This document shows positions 22,965 through 33,966 of a DNA stretch of 64,000 bases, piece by piece. Positions within the stretch are counted from its first letter, which is position 1. The number at the start of each line of letters is the position of its first letter. The stretch lies in assembly GCA_963969595.1 (NCBI GenBank), contig OZ018415.1, forward strand, positions 13,950,001-14,014,000, given 5' to 3'. The position numbers were made by a program, and so were the translations under genes. The notes under the pieces were generated by a model. That model saw only the letters and a list, made by a program, of their open reading frames with translations, was not told the origin of the DNA and ran no database searches. This DNA is from Neckera pumila (lineage: Eukaryota > Streptophyta > Bryopsida > Hypnales > Neckeraceae).

Positions 22965-23883
22965 TCCCTGAAGTCTCAAGGCCATTTTTCTATCAAAAAC
23001 CACTCAAAACTGCCATTTTGGCTGCGTTCATTTAAGAACACAAAAAAGAAACATTTTTTAAAAATCTAACCATAGGATCTTGTACTTCACTTGTCAAAGA
23101 TCATGTGATAAAAATTTCATAGAGTTTGCTCGTATAGATTGGAAGATAGTAGCATTTAAAGTTGAAAAAGAAAGTTCTTTTGAACACTAACCTGCAATTT
23201 CAGATGACTTTGACTGCCATTTGTGGAAATTTTTTGCACTACAGACTTTGCATTTAAATTTTTTATATTGAAGATGTAAGTTGAAAGTCTACCAAAAAAA
23301 TTCAAAAAAAACACACTTGATTTTCATTCTTTGAAAAATTGTTAAGTAGAAGTAGGATCAAGATTCTTTAAAAAACTAAATTGTTAATAGCTCTTAGATG
23401 GGATTGAAATACAATAATCCCAATGGTGAGATTGTTTTAGCAAGCAAACACAACATTTTCAAAGAAAATTTGTAAAAAATTGTAAAAATTGCATTCTGAA
23501 ATGAATCCTACAAGTTGTTTTTCAAAAAGATGCTTAGATTGCCCGAAAAACAAGATTGTCCATAACTTGCTCATTATTAGTCCAAATAAAATGAAGAAAA
23601 GCTTCACATGTAGACAAAAATATAAAGTTTCAAAGAAAAATAAATTAAAGTTTATTTTGACTTTTTGCAAAAGAATTTGTGCTGCCCGCCAAGTTCAATT
23701 TGAGCCTTTTTGTGGTATAACTTTTGCTCCCGAGCACCAATTGAAATATAAATTATATTCCCACGAAGCTAATCAATTTTCTATCTTATGGAAACATTTC
23801 AAAAAGTTTCACTAAAAATTGAGCCCGTAGGTACCTGCCCAAAATCGAATTTGTCCCCCGAGGGAACAATGAGACTTTAGGGG
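22965..23883. mobile_element. TTAA-flanked element, family 1 (copy C)
   Basis: Left end TCCCTGAAGTCTCAAGG follows TTAA 22961-22964, which is also the right flank of copy B. Right end GAGACTTTAGGGG precedes TTAA 23884-23887. The interior is closely similar to copy D along its whole length (about 920 bp). Confidence 0.8.
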
Positions 23884-23996
23884 TTAAGAGAGAAAAGAAA
23901 CCCAGAGGAAAAACAACAACAACAACAACTAGTCCAACTTTCTAGACCAGATCAATCTGGGGGGCAATTTTAAATCCTTGCACATTCTATATTAAA

Positions 23997-25355
23997 TAAG
24001 GTAGGAGGCTGTAAAACAGAGCAGGCATTAAGAATGGACCCTACAAATGGCTATGAACATGAGTTGGTTCTGAAATTGACTAGTATAGTCATTAAATGAA
24101 TCAAGGAAAAAAGCATTATTAACCCCTAAAGTCCCAAGGCCATTTTTCTGTAAAAAACAACTCAAAACTGCCATTTTTGCTGCGTTTATCCAAGAACACA
24201 AAAAAATCAATTTTTTTAGAATCTAATCATAGGATCTTGTACTTCAATTGTTAAAGATCATGTGGTAAAAATTTCATGAAGTTTGACCGTACGGATTGGA
24301 AGATATTAGCATTTGAAGTTGGAAAAAGAAGCTTTTTTGAACTGTGGCCTGTAATTTTAGATGACTTTGACCGCCATTTGTGGAAAATTTTTGTACTATA
24401 GACTTTGAATTAAAAAAAATTTATGTTGAAGATGTGAGTTGAGAGTCTAAGAAAAAAATTTCAAAGAAAAAACACTTGATCTTTATTCTTTAAAAAATTG
24501 TTAAGTAGACGTAGGTCCAAGATTGAAAAACAAACTAAACTGTTAATAGCTCTTAGATGGGATTGAAATACAATAATCCCAACAGCGAGATTGTTTTAGC
24601 AAGCAAACACAACATTCTCAAAAAAAATTGTGAAAAATTGTGAAAAATTGTGAAAAATTGTGAAAATTGCATTCAGAAATAAATCCTACAAGTTATTATT
24701 TTTAGGAAGATGCTCTAAGTGCCCAAAAACTAAGGATTGTCCATAACTTTCTCATAACAAATCCAAATGGAATGAGTCAAAGCTTCAGATTTAGACAAAA
24801 ATATATTCTTTCAAAGAAAAAGAAAAAAAAAATTGACTTTTTGCAAAAAAAAATTTGCTACCCGCCGAGTTTGGTTTGAGGGTTTTTGTGGTATAACTTT
24901 TGCTCCCGGGCACCAGTTGGAAAAAAAATTATATTCCCACGAAGCTTAGCAATTTTTCTATCTTCAAAAAAAGTTTCAAAAAATCACGACAAAAATTCAG
25001 CCTGCCCGTACCTGCCCGAAATCTGATTTGTCTCCCGAGGGGACAATGGGACTTTAGGGGTTAATTGCAAGAGCCAATCATTCTCTTTGCTTTCCCCATT
25101 TTTATTTAGAAGTGCAAGTGAACCATTTATGAAAGACCTAGGCTCACAAATAGGGACCTACGACCCAATTCGTTTGAAAATTCATAAGTAATTCAAAAAT
25201 GTTCAAAAAAATACGAAACCTCTTGGGTTAAATTCCTCATCAATTTATCTTTGTCTGAAAAATGAACTAAAAATATTCCAATACAAGGAATACATGAAAA
25301 AGGCGGATCAGCCCTTAGATGCTCCATTTCTGAGCCTCGTATCTTACTCGGAAAA
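23997..25355. mobile_element. TIR repeat TAAGGTAGGAGGCT, copy 1, carrying a TTAA element
   Basis: It begins TAAGGTAGGAGGCTGTAAAA and is interrupted by the TTAA element at 24123-25060. It resumes with 'attgcaagagccaatcattc' and ends near 'agcctcgtatctta' at about 25355. The uninterrupted relative is at 31243-31670, and the best-preserved copy with both ends is 55417-55831. The class is uncertain; the long AT-rich body and possible 9-bp duplication at the 55.4-kb copy would fit a Mutator-like element. Confidence 0.55.
24123..25060. mobile_element. TTAA-flanked element, family 1 (copy D, 938 bp, best preserved)
   Basis: TTAA at 24119-24122 and 25061-25064. Left end CCCCTAAAGTCCCAAGG, right end GGGACTTTAGGGG. 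The unoccupied target is present at 31374-31377 in a sister copy of the surrounding repeat ('aaaaaagtattaTTAAttgc'). This shows that only TTAA was duplicated. No transposase ORF; non-autonomous. Confidence 0.9.
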
Positions 25356-25574
25356 CACACCCATGACACCACTCATGTTCCAACCCCAGTGGACCTTTCC
25401 AGACCTGTAAGGGTTACTTCATGTCCTTCGGTGTTCATGCAGCCAGAACTGACATGTCATTGGTTAAATTCGCTTTTAAGAAAATCCAAGCCGTAACTTA
25501 GTACCTGCCTGGTCCTCCCAGCAGGCAGAGCCAGGCACACTAATTGATGAAGCACACTAACTGTGAGACCCTTG

Positions 25575-25975
25575 AGGTAGTAGGCTCTAAAAGCGACCCT
25601 TTAAGGACTGATTCGCCTTTTTCATAGGTTTGCATGATTAAAAATATTTTTAGCTCATTTTTCAGAGAAAGTAAAATAGATGCCGGACGTAACACAAGTG
25701 GTTTCATATTTTTTTGACTTTTCAAAGACTTTTGTTGTAGGTACCTATTTGTGACCCCTAAGTCTCGCAAAATCCATGCACTTGCAACTTCTAAAGTGAT
25801 TTGAGGAAATTAAGGTCAATGATTGGCTCTTGCAATAGAAAAAAAATATTTCCTTGATGCATTCAATAGCTAAAGTGGTCCATTCAAAAATCACCTCCAA
25901 TTCATTCTACAACTAATTATAGGGTCGGTTTGAAGGAGACGGTCGCTTTTACAGCACACTACCTTACCTTGAAAC
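25575..25975. mobile_element. Inverted diverged copy of the TAAGGTAGGAGGCT repeat
   Basis: The end GGTAGTAGGCTCTAAAAGCG on the left mirrors GTCGCTTTTACAGCACACTA on the right. The interior is the reverse complement of copy 1 ('gattcgcctttttcat', 'ggtacctatttgtgacccct', 'gattggctcttgca'). No ORF of note. Confidence 0.55.
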
Positions 25976-26090
25976 CTTGTGGAAGAAGTTATTTTTCATG
26001 ACTTTGGTCAATTTTTTCAAGCAAAATGTATGTGTCTCAAAACTTAACCCTTATGAAGGGGAAAAAAAACAAAAAAAACAGAACACTTAA

Positions 26091-27733
26091 CCCCTAATGA
26101 CCCAAGTGACCATTTTCTAGTCGCTGCCCCTAATTTTTGAATTGCCCCTCTCAGATTTTGAGGTTTTTGAAAAATAAAAATGATTTCTAAAAGAATGAAT
26201 GCAATTCAAATCCAATGGCGGTGGTTTCATCAAATTTTGAGTTAAACTCTACCCTGTGGAATTTTTCAAAGTTAACCCCTAAAAGCCCAATGTCCCTTTG
26301 GGGGTCAAATGGGATTTCAGACAGGTACCTACGAGCTGAAGTTTTGTTGTAATTTTCTGAAACTTTTTTTTGAAGATAGAAAAAGTGCTAAGCTTTGTAG
26401 GAACATAATTTTTTTTCCAATCAGAGCCCGAAAAAAAAATTATGCCCAAATAAGCTCAAGACAACCTCCGAAGGGCAGCAAAAGAAATTTGTTTTTTCTT
26501 TTCTTTTTCTTACAAATTATATTTTTATCTATTTGGAAAGCTTTGATTCGTTTCATTTGGATTTTTTATGTGACAGTCATGGACAATCTTGATTTCGGGC
26601 ACTTAGAGCATCTTCCTGAAAATGAAAAAAATAACTTGTTGGATTATTTCTAAATGCAAGTTTTACAATGGTTTATTTTTTTTGCTAGAGAAATCTCACC
26701 AGTTAGATTAGAATTTTTCAATTCCATAGAAAGATATTAATATTTTAGATTTTCCTTCTATCTTGTATCTACTTCTACTTAACAATTTTTAATAACAAAA
26801 ATTAATTTTTTTTCGATTTTTTTTCCCAAGACTCTCAACTCAATTCTCCACTATAAAGATTTAAAGCTCAAAACTTTGTAGTGCAAAACATTTAAGTTAA
26901 AAATGTTCAAAGTCAAATTATCTAGTCCCGCATTGTGCTAAAAAATTTGTTTTTTCTACTTTAAATGCAGATATCTTGCAATCTATGCGGTCAAAAATTC
27001 TAAATTTTTTTTCACACATTCTCATACTAATTAGGTGTAAGATCCTACAGTTAGATGTGCACAAAGCACATTTTTAAAATTTTTGTCACTCTTTGCTATA
27101 CAAATGGCAATTTGGATGTTTTGGGGCAGAGAAAAGGCCTTGGGCCTTTAGGGTTTAAGTGGTAGTGTAGTTTACTGCTTGTTTTTTTTATTGTTTGGTT
27201 TAAGAATGGACTAAAAAGTCAGCCAACTAATGTTCTTCTTGCCCACTTCTTAAAGGTCAGAATCCATCTCAAAAAGGGGAAGATCCAAGGAGTTTAAGGA
27301 GAAGACAAGTGTCCCATTTTTTTTTCTCTTGCAAACTTTACTCAAATTTCAGTGACCACCATGCATTGCAAGCTTGACCATGAATTGTTAAATTCTTGGA
27401 ATGTTATGAAAGTGTATATATACATTTTCAACTCTTTTATCTTTCACCAAGTACAAAAAGGCATCATTTCAAAATATTCTCACAAAGATATGCTCCTTCA
27501 AAGTGCGTTGCCCTGCATTTCATTTAACCCAAGAAAAAATTCAAAATTAAATATCTCCTAAATTGTGCGGTCAAATATCCTAAAGTTTTTTGAGGTGCTC
27601 ATTTTCAATGTTAATTTCAAGATCCTATGGTTACATTCAATTTGATGTGAAGAAAAAATGAGAAAAAAAATTGCTCAAGTTGTTGGCAATTTTGGCCCAA
27701 TTTTAAAGAACACCACCCTTGGGTCAATAGGGG
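26091..27733. mobile_element. TTAA-flanked element family 2, middle shell of the nest
   Basis: TTAA at 26087-26090 and 27734-27737. Ends CCCCTAATGACCCAAG and CTTGGGTCAATAGGGG. It is the reverse-orientation relative of 53938-54683 and is itself interrupted by copy E (26276-27154). Shared interior: 'atccaatggcggtggtttca' before the break, and 'gtagtgtagttta' and 'atgcattgcaagcttgacca' after it. Confidence 0.85.
26276..27154. mobile_element. TTAA-flanked element, family 1 (copy E, innermost of nest)
   Basis: TTAA at 26272-26275 and 27155-27158. Left end CCCCTAAAAGCCCAATG, right end GGGCCTTTAGGGT. Orientation is opposite to copies A-D. The unoccupied site is TTAA 54499-54502 in the other family 2 copy (reverse strand there), whose flanks match on both sides. 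A 114-codon open frame at 26309-26653 is Phe/Lys-rich and resembles no transposase. Confidence 0.85.
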
Positions 27734-27955
27734 TTAAATGACGATGCGGATGTTTTTTGGCCGATGAATGACAAAAAATCCTTCTATTTGGAATAAAAGA
27801 GTAACTACTCATCTTCGGAATTTTGTGTGGAAACGAGAGGTCTTCTACCGTAGTTTGACTTCTAATGAATACTTTTGGATTTTTTTTAATCAATAATTTA
27901 CACAATACCCAAATGGATGATTGCAATGGCTACCAGTCTATCCTTTAAGGATTAA

Positions 27956-28560
27956 GCAAGTTGATGACTTGCTATAAATTTTGGTTGAAAATCCATGAAA
28001 AGTATTCAAAATATCAAAATACAGAAAGTATATACTATTGCCTGACTTTCCAAAATTGACATCAAAAAAACTAAATCAAATTCAACTTTGTAACTACCAA
28101 TCCACATTCGTTTGTGGTCACTATTGTGAACATCTATTTTCATCAATTGAAAAATTTATAGTTTTTTCATATGGTGTCAAAAAAATGTGTGATAAAAGAA
28201 TCTAAAAGAGTCTTTGACTTCGAACAAGATCCAACAACAATTAAGCAACCTAATTATAAGAGCTCCAAAGCAAGGCCTGGGATCCCTTCTATAAAAATCT
28301 CATTCCATGTGGAACATAATACACCATTGGATTAAAAATTCAACAAGCAATACATCTCTTTTGGATGTCATTTTCATCATCTTTGCCTTATCATGGTCAA
28401 ATATGGTATCATATAAGTAAAACACATGACCATTTTGCAACTTCTCAAGGTGCAAAAAGGGTCCAAATTGGCAGTGCCATGTCTCAACGGATCCAGCTCA
28501 ATATAAGAATTTTTTTGTCAGAACCACACTTTTCAACTCTAGCACATTCTATGTCAAATA
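27956..28560. repeat. Host repeat copy 2, right part
   Basis: Continues the host repeat begun at about 25970 after the triple nest. It holds the empty TTAA (28332-28335) that corresponds to the insertion of copy A. Non-coding. Confidence 0.6.
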
Positions 28561-28996
28561 CTCAAAAACCACAACCCTGTTCCAACCCAAATCGACCTTT
28601 CCAGACCTGTAAGGGTTGATCTATGTCTTTAGCATTCATGCAGAACTGACATGTCTGATTGCTTAATTCACTTTTAAGAAAATCAAGCCGTAACTTAGTA
28701 CCTGCCTGGTCCTCCCAGGCAAGTAGAGCCTTTTGATAAGGTACACTAATTATGAGACACTTAAGAATACACTGAAATATTGTTCAGTAAATTTTGTTTG
28801 TTTGTTTGAAACATATGGACAATTTCCAGTGATAGGGGAAACAGTACACAGAACCTATGGACGAAGTCCTTGGTGGAAAATGTCAGTAAAATTTTCATTC
28901 AAAGATAAATGGAATTGGCATCTAACTCAAGTCGTTTTATATTTTTTGGAGCTTTGTAGAATTAGTTATGAATTTTTGAAGTTGAAATGGCATTAG
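28561..28996. other. Unclassified repeat segment
   Basis: Shares phrases ('cctttccagacctgtaagggtt', split here by small changes, and 'catgcagaactgacatg') with 25385-25460 and 32635-32700, so it is a dispersed repeat. No gene supported. Confidence 0.4.
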
Positions 28997-29106
28997 GTTC
29001 TAAAATCGCCTACCTCCTCAAATGTTCACTATTTGTACATTGCTGGTAAAACAAAAAGTAACATGTACAAATAGTGTACACTAGAGGAGGTGGACGATTT
29101 TAGAAC
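28997..29106. mobile_element. 110-bp palindromic MITE
   Basis: Arms GTTCTAAAATCGCC-TACCTCC and GGAGGTGGACGATTTTAGAAC, with a second inner pair TTCACTATTTGTACAT / ATGTACAAATAGTG. Nearly a perfect hairpin. A relative with the same arms is at 31054-31171. Confidence 0.75.
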
Positions 29107-29139
29107 TTGCATGAGCGCTTTTAGAATTTGAACCTCCTA

Positions 29140-30857
29140 CTCTTACCTTAAAAACTTGTAGAAGAAGTTATTTCTCATGAATTTGCACTTGTGTTAGGTA
29201 GGTAAGCCTATTACCACCGTGATTTGGAATCTGAATATTTTGGGGCCAATTCAAAGAGGGGCACATATTTTTCAAAGGTATGCACTTGTTTCATGAACCA
29301 AATCCAAGTGGAATTATGATTTTCCAATCAAAATTGTAACTTCTGTAAATTTCTATAGTGGTCTCCTTTGAAATAACAAAATTACTCATAGAATGGAGTC
29401 ATAAATATGCCATAAACAATTCATAATTGCCTTTCCATGTATCTAATGGCACTTAAGTACTCACTAATAAAGAAGTGACACGTTGTTTCCTTTTGGCATA
29501 AGTGCACTGATTTTGTCAAATTCTTGAACGGATTTGAATATTCTTTTGGACAGATTTGGATATTTTTCTGGATGGAATTGGGGCCAAAAATAGGGACGTA
29601 ATTAGGCAATGAACGGAATTGAAATTGGTCTACTTTAAATCATCTTTCAATTTTTTTAAGTAAAATGTATGGCTCTCAAAACTTAAACAAGTTGATGTCA
29701 ATTACTTTAAATTTTAGTTGAAAAAATTTAAGAAAATAATTCAAAATACAATATACAAAAAACATTTATTGTTGGTTGACTTCCCCATGTTGAGATCAAA
29801 AAGACTAAGTCAAACATAACTTTGTAACTACCAATCCAAATTCTATAAAATTTGTCTTGCATTCAAGACAATCCTTGTATGCATGTGTAAACAAAATTCT
29901 AATTGTAGGATCAAAAACTTGAGATTGCAATTGCATACCCAAATTTATTGAAATTCCCAAACTCCCCAAAGTCATTGAGAGGTTAAGATTGATAAATGAC
30001 ACCTAAATGTGGACCCTTTCTAAAACCAACCCCTACAAATTTGTGCCTAAAATACATTTGTTTATATTATGAAAGTTGTGGTCACTATTGGGAATGCTTA
30101 TTATTATCAATTGGAATTTTGTTTGTTTGTTCATATTTTGTCCAAAAATGCGTAATATAAGATTTTTGACTTCTAGAAAGATATAATCAAAAATTTATTC
30201 ACTTCATTATAGGAATAATGCTCAATTCCTTACATATATAACATTCTTAAACAAGAAGGTAGAGAGGTTCTTTTACATTAGCATTTTAGAATAGATACAA
30301 TTGTATTACATTAGCCTACAATATACAATGTTTTTTTTTCCGGCAATTTGGTGCAAAATTGCACCAAATTTTATGGCCTTGCACCAAGCCTATAGAAAAA
30401 ATTGGTACTAAATAAGTGAAAAATCACCAGAAAATTTCAAATAAAAAAAATCATGGATGTAATCGCCAGATTGTGGATGAAAACCAAATTATGAATATGT
30501 GATATGATCTAATATGATATTCTCTATGCAAAATGTGGATGAATGTTGAAAATTTGAGCACCACTGTAACATCCAATATTGCCACTTTGGCACTTCATTA
30601 AAAATGAAAAAAACAAAACTGACAATATATGAGGCGACATTTGCAATTAACTTAAGACTTCCATAGAAAAAAAAAAGCCTTTACTTCTTGGAAACCAAGA
30701 GGATACTTGCCTTGAAGTTCATAACAATAATGTTATGTATTCAGGCGCATTCAATGAAGTTACCTTAGAGATTAACCCTCAAAGGTCTATAGATAATTGT
30801 GCATATATTACCATATTTGAATTTTAAAATGCAAACTATATACTAAAATATTACAGG

Positions 30858-30938
<81 letters not shown>

Positions 30939-31020
30939 GTTGTTTTAGAAGCTCTACCTTATCGTGCTCAAATGCGGCACCACATAAGTAGAATATGTGG
31001 CCATTTTTCAACTTCTCAAA
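29140..31020. repeat. Host repeat copy 3
   Basis: Third copy of the host repeat (see 19668-22031), with an unrelated stretch at about 29210-29630. It provides the empty TTAA at 29683-29686 for the nest. A TA microsatellite replaces part of its right half. Non-coding. Confidence 0.6.
30860..30933. repeat. (TA)n microsatellite, ~37 units
   Basis: An uninterrupted AT dinucleotide run of about 74 bp within host repeat copy 3. Length may be inaccurate in an assembly. Confidence 0.95.
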
Positions 31021-31053
31021 GGAGTATAAGGTAGGATGTTATAAAAGTGCTCA

Positions 31054-31171
31054 GGCTCTAAAATCGCCCACTTCCTCAAACATATACTATTTGCACAATA
31101 CACGTTGCTTTTTAATTGTACTAGCAATGTACAAATATTTTATACTTGAGGATGTGGGCAATTTTAGAGCC
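31054..31171. mobile_element. 118-bp palindromic MITE, sibling of 28997-29106
   Basis: Arms GGCTCTAAAATCGCCCAC and GTGGGCAATTTTAGAGCC, with an inner pair around 'atactatttgcacaa' / 'gtacaaatattttata'. Same outline as the element at 28997. Confidence 0.7.
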
Positions 31172-31242
31172 TTATGCCATTCCAACTTCAAAAATTCATA
31201 ACCAATGCCACAAATCTCGAAAAAACATGAAACCACTTGGAT

Positions 31243-31670
31243 TAAGGTAGGAGGCTGTAAAACAAAGCAGGCATTAAGTGCAAATGGTCCTTATAAATGG
31301 TTGTGAAATGGACATGAGTTGGTTTTGAAATTGACCAGTATAGTCATTGAATGAATCAAGGAAAAAAGTATTATTAATTGCAAGAGCCAATCATTTCTTT
31401 ACTTTCCCCATTTTTATTTAGAATTGCAAGTAAACCGTTTATGAAAGACCTAGGTTCACAAATAGGGACCTATGTCCCAACTTGTTTAAAATTCATAAGT
31501 AATTCAAAAAGGGTCAAAAAAATACGAAGCCACTTGGGTTAGATTCCTCATCAATTTTTCTTTGTCTGAAAAAATGAGCTAAAAATATTGCCATCCAAGA
31601 AAATACTTGAAAAAGGCGGACCAGCCTTTAGATGCTCCATTTCTATGCTTCTTTCTTTAGATGCCAATTC
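31243..31670. mobile_element. TAAGGTAGGAGGCT repeat, copy 2 (unoccupied by TTAA element)
   Basis: Begins TAAGGTAGGAGGCTGTAAAA and runs to about 'ccagcctttagatgctcc'. It contains the empty TTAA (31374-31377) that matches the insertion site of copy D. The right end is decayed. Confidence 0.6.
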
Positions 31671-32020
31671 CACTTGTTTTTCAAGGAAAATTTACTAAAG
31701 ACTATTTCAAGAAATCTCACCTCGCCAAAATTCAAGTTTCAATCCTTATATGGGCACTTCATAAACTTCCTATCTTAACTTAGGAGGTGCAAAAATGATC
31801 CAAATTGTCTGTGCCATGTCTCAATGGATCCGGCTCAATGTAAGCTCTAAGATAACTGCATCTAAAATTGCACAGTTTTTAGAGTCGCACACTGGATATT
31901 CTTGCCTAAAATGTACTTCCACCATTCATATGACTCTATGATCGCTTTTAGGTACACCTATTTTCAATACTTTGAAAATTCGTAGTTTATTCTCATGGTG
32001 TCCAAAAAATACATTCTAAG

Positions 32021-32391
32021 CTGCGGTCTGCCATCTTGTAGAGAATTTGGTTGGCTAGAAACAATATCGTCTTTACTAGGGCGAAGGTTAACTTAATTCA
32101 GAGCTGTACTCTTGCTTGGCGTAACACGATTATGGCGGGCATGGCTCAAAGGAGTCACACCCTCACTTACTATAGTCGTTGTAGCAATGACAGACGGAAC
32201 ATCATTTACCAGGAATTCTTAGACACTTGGTGCAAAAACGACATTTTTTGCTCTGGCACCTTCCACCGCTCCGAGTGGCACATGACCCTTAATCCTCCTC
32301 CTAGGTTAGACTTTCCGCTCAAGCCGGATTAATTGTTGTTCTCCTGTGTTTTTTAATGCAATGGTCACCGCTTCTTTGAAAAACAAAAACA
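32021..32391 (+). pseudogene. 5'-truncated LINE 3' end with perfect 15-bp target duplication
   Basis: Flanked on both sides by AAAATACATTCTAAG (32006-32020 and 32392-32406). The body encodes the C-terminal end of a plant L1-type ORF2: a stop replaces the expected Trp, then RIWLARNNIVFT, continuing to LDFPLKPD and a natural stop at about 32330. A tail of AAAAACAAAAACAAAAA follows. This is a classic 5'-truncated retroposition product. It is a different fragment from the LINE at 15.4-17.2 kb. Confidence 0.8.
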
Positions 32392-32839
32392 AAAATACAT
32401 TCTAAGAGAACTAGAATCCCCTTTTTACTACCAATGGGACCCTGCAATATTTTTTTTCAATATAATAGTGAAAACCATGCTGAATTGCTTCACTGTGCGA
32501 TGTTAGGTGTAGTTACCTTGACATAAATAAAATAAATTGTCACTGTCATCACACACTTCTGAATTCACGCACATTCTTTGTCCGTCAAACACACAAACCC
32601 AAATCCCCACCACCATGGTCCACCCCCCAAATCGCCCTTTCCAGACCTGTAAGAGTTACTTCATGTCCTTGGGTATTCATGCAGGAACTGACATGCTATT
32701 GGTTTGCTTTTTAAAAAAGACAAGACGTAAATTATTAGAATTAGTACGGTACCCCACCTCGTCTGGTTCTCTAAGAGCCTTTTTGATAAGGTACACTGAG
32801 AGCCAGTGGGCTCTTTAGCAAGCGTAGATTCTAACTTAA

Positions 32840-33061
32840 CCCTTGAACGTCGAGGAGGCCATTCTATGGCCGATGGATGACAGAGAATCAAACTGAATAG
32901 GACAGAAGTGCGCTTATTCATCCTCCCAATTTGTTGTGAAAAGGGGAGATCTTCTACAGTAGCTTGACTTCCAATAGATACTTTTGAATTTTTTAATGTA
33001 GATGATGTCACACGGTGACAAAATAGAGGATTTCCACGGTGACCGGCCCGTCGTTCAAGGG
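32840..33061. mobile_element. TTAA-flanked MITE family 3 (222 bp, intact)
   Basis: TTAA at 32836-32839 and 33062-33065. Perfect ends CCCTTGAACG and CGTTCAAGGG. Interior matches the broken copy at 27738-27951. Non-coding. Confidence 0.85.
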
Positions 33062-33694
33062 TTAAAAAGAAGAGTCAAAGAGGGGGGACCGGCTCAGCTG
33101 CAGACTATTTGATGCTCCCAGTCTATTTTCTTAGACTGCAAAGGGTCATCGAAATATCTTCGCAAATATCTTCCTCTTTATTTGCACCACTCATGCAGCC
33201 ATGCAAGCAGGTTCTTAGCAGATTATGTTGTGGAAATCAGTCCATCCATGATATGCTTACCCAAAGGGTCAAGTGGGGCGGACGGAGGGGTTGTGCTTAT
33301 AGTTGTACGACGAGCTTAATGCGGGGGCTGTTTTATCTCCTGTGTGTTTTACCCCTCGGGAAAATGCAGGAACTTTGTAATTGCAACAGATGAAAAAATT
33401 TGGGAATTTGGAGTTCATATTTGCAATTAGAGGTCCCAAATCAGGTAAGGGAGGTGTAGAGAGATAGATTTACTATGGCACAAAATAGGGGGTCTTTTTT
33501 TTTACATTCATCTTGGTTGGACCTCTGCAAGAGGCTCGTCATACAACTATAAGCTTGAACTGGCGGAGGGGCCAGGGTGAGTTGCCCCCTTGCTTGGCCC
33601 CTTGGGAAAACACTAAAGTTTTTTGTATTTTAGCCATGATGAAATTTGAAAAATTTTGAATTCAGATTTGCAATTGGAGGAGGCCCCAAATTAA

Positions 33695-33966
33695 CTACAC
33701 TAAATAGTGCAATTGGGTTGCCTTGACAATTAGGTTGCCTTATCCCAGAGAAGTTACCTCATGTTACCTCATGACTCATGACTCATGGCTTGTCCAGATG
33801 GAGGCACAAGCCATTCTCTGATCCCCAACCATGAATCAATGTACCAATCCATGTAGCACAGGTGTTTTCCCACATCCCCGCATTTTTCTACAGTAACTCG
33901 GATATAGATATAGTGTAGAATGTCAAGATATTAGTCTGGGGCAACCTAATTGTACTATTTAGTGTA
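33695..33966. mobile_element. 272-bp TIR element
   Basis: Left end CTACACTAAATAGTGCAATT (continuing GGGTTGCC) is mirrored at the right by GGCAACCTAATTGTACTATT (continuing TAGTGTAG). About 28 bp of near-perfect TIR. 'ttgccttgacaattaggttgcc' partly repeats the end. Target duplication not clear. Confidence 0.65.

Larger units (their letters stand above)
26048..27951. mobile_element. TTAA-flanked MITE family 3, outer shell of a triple nest
   Basis: TTAA at 26044-26047 and 27952-27955. Left end CCCTTATGAAGG, right end CTTTAAGGA. Its own sequence is only 26048-26086 plus about 27738-27951, which matches the intact 222-bp element at 32840-33061 ('ggccgatgaatgacaa', 'gaggtcttctacc', 'tagtttgacttctaatg'). 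The rest is inserted DNA. The empty host site is TTAA 29683-29686 in host repeat copy 3 ('ctctcaaaacTTAAacaagt'). Confidence 0.75.

Noticed and set aside
26309..26653. 114-codon open frame inside TTAA copy E as a possible transposase remnant
   Set aside because: Composition is Phe/Lys-rich, no catalytic acidic triad or known motif is visible, and the frame is not kept in copies H and I by eye.
30808..31011. Open frame with a long Tyr-Ile run on the - strand
   Set aside because: The run is the translation of a TA microsatellite.
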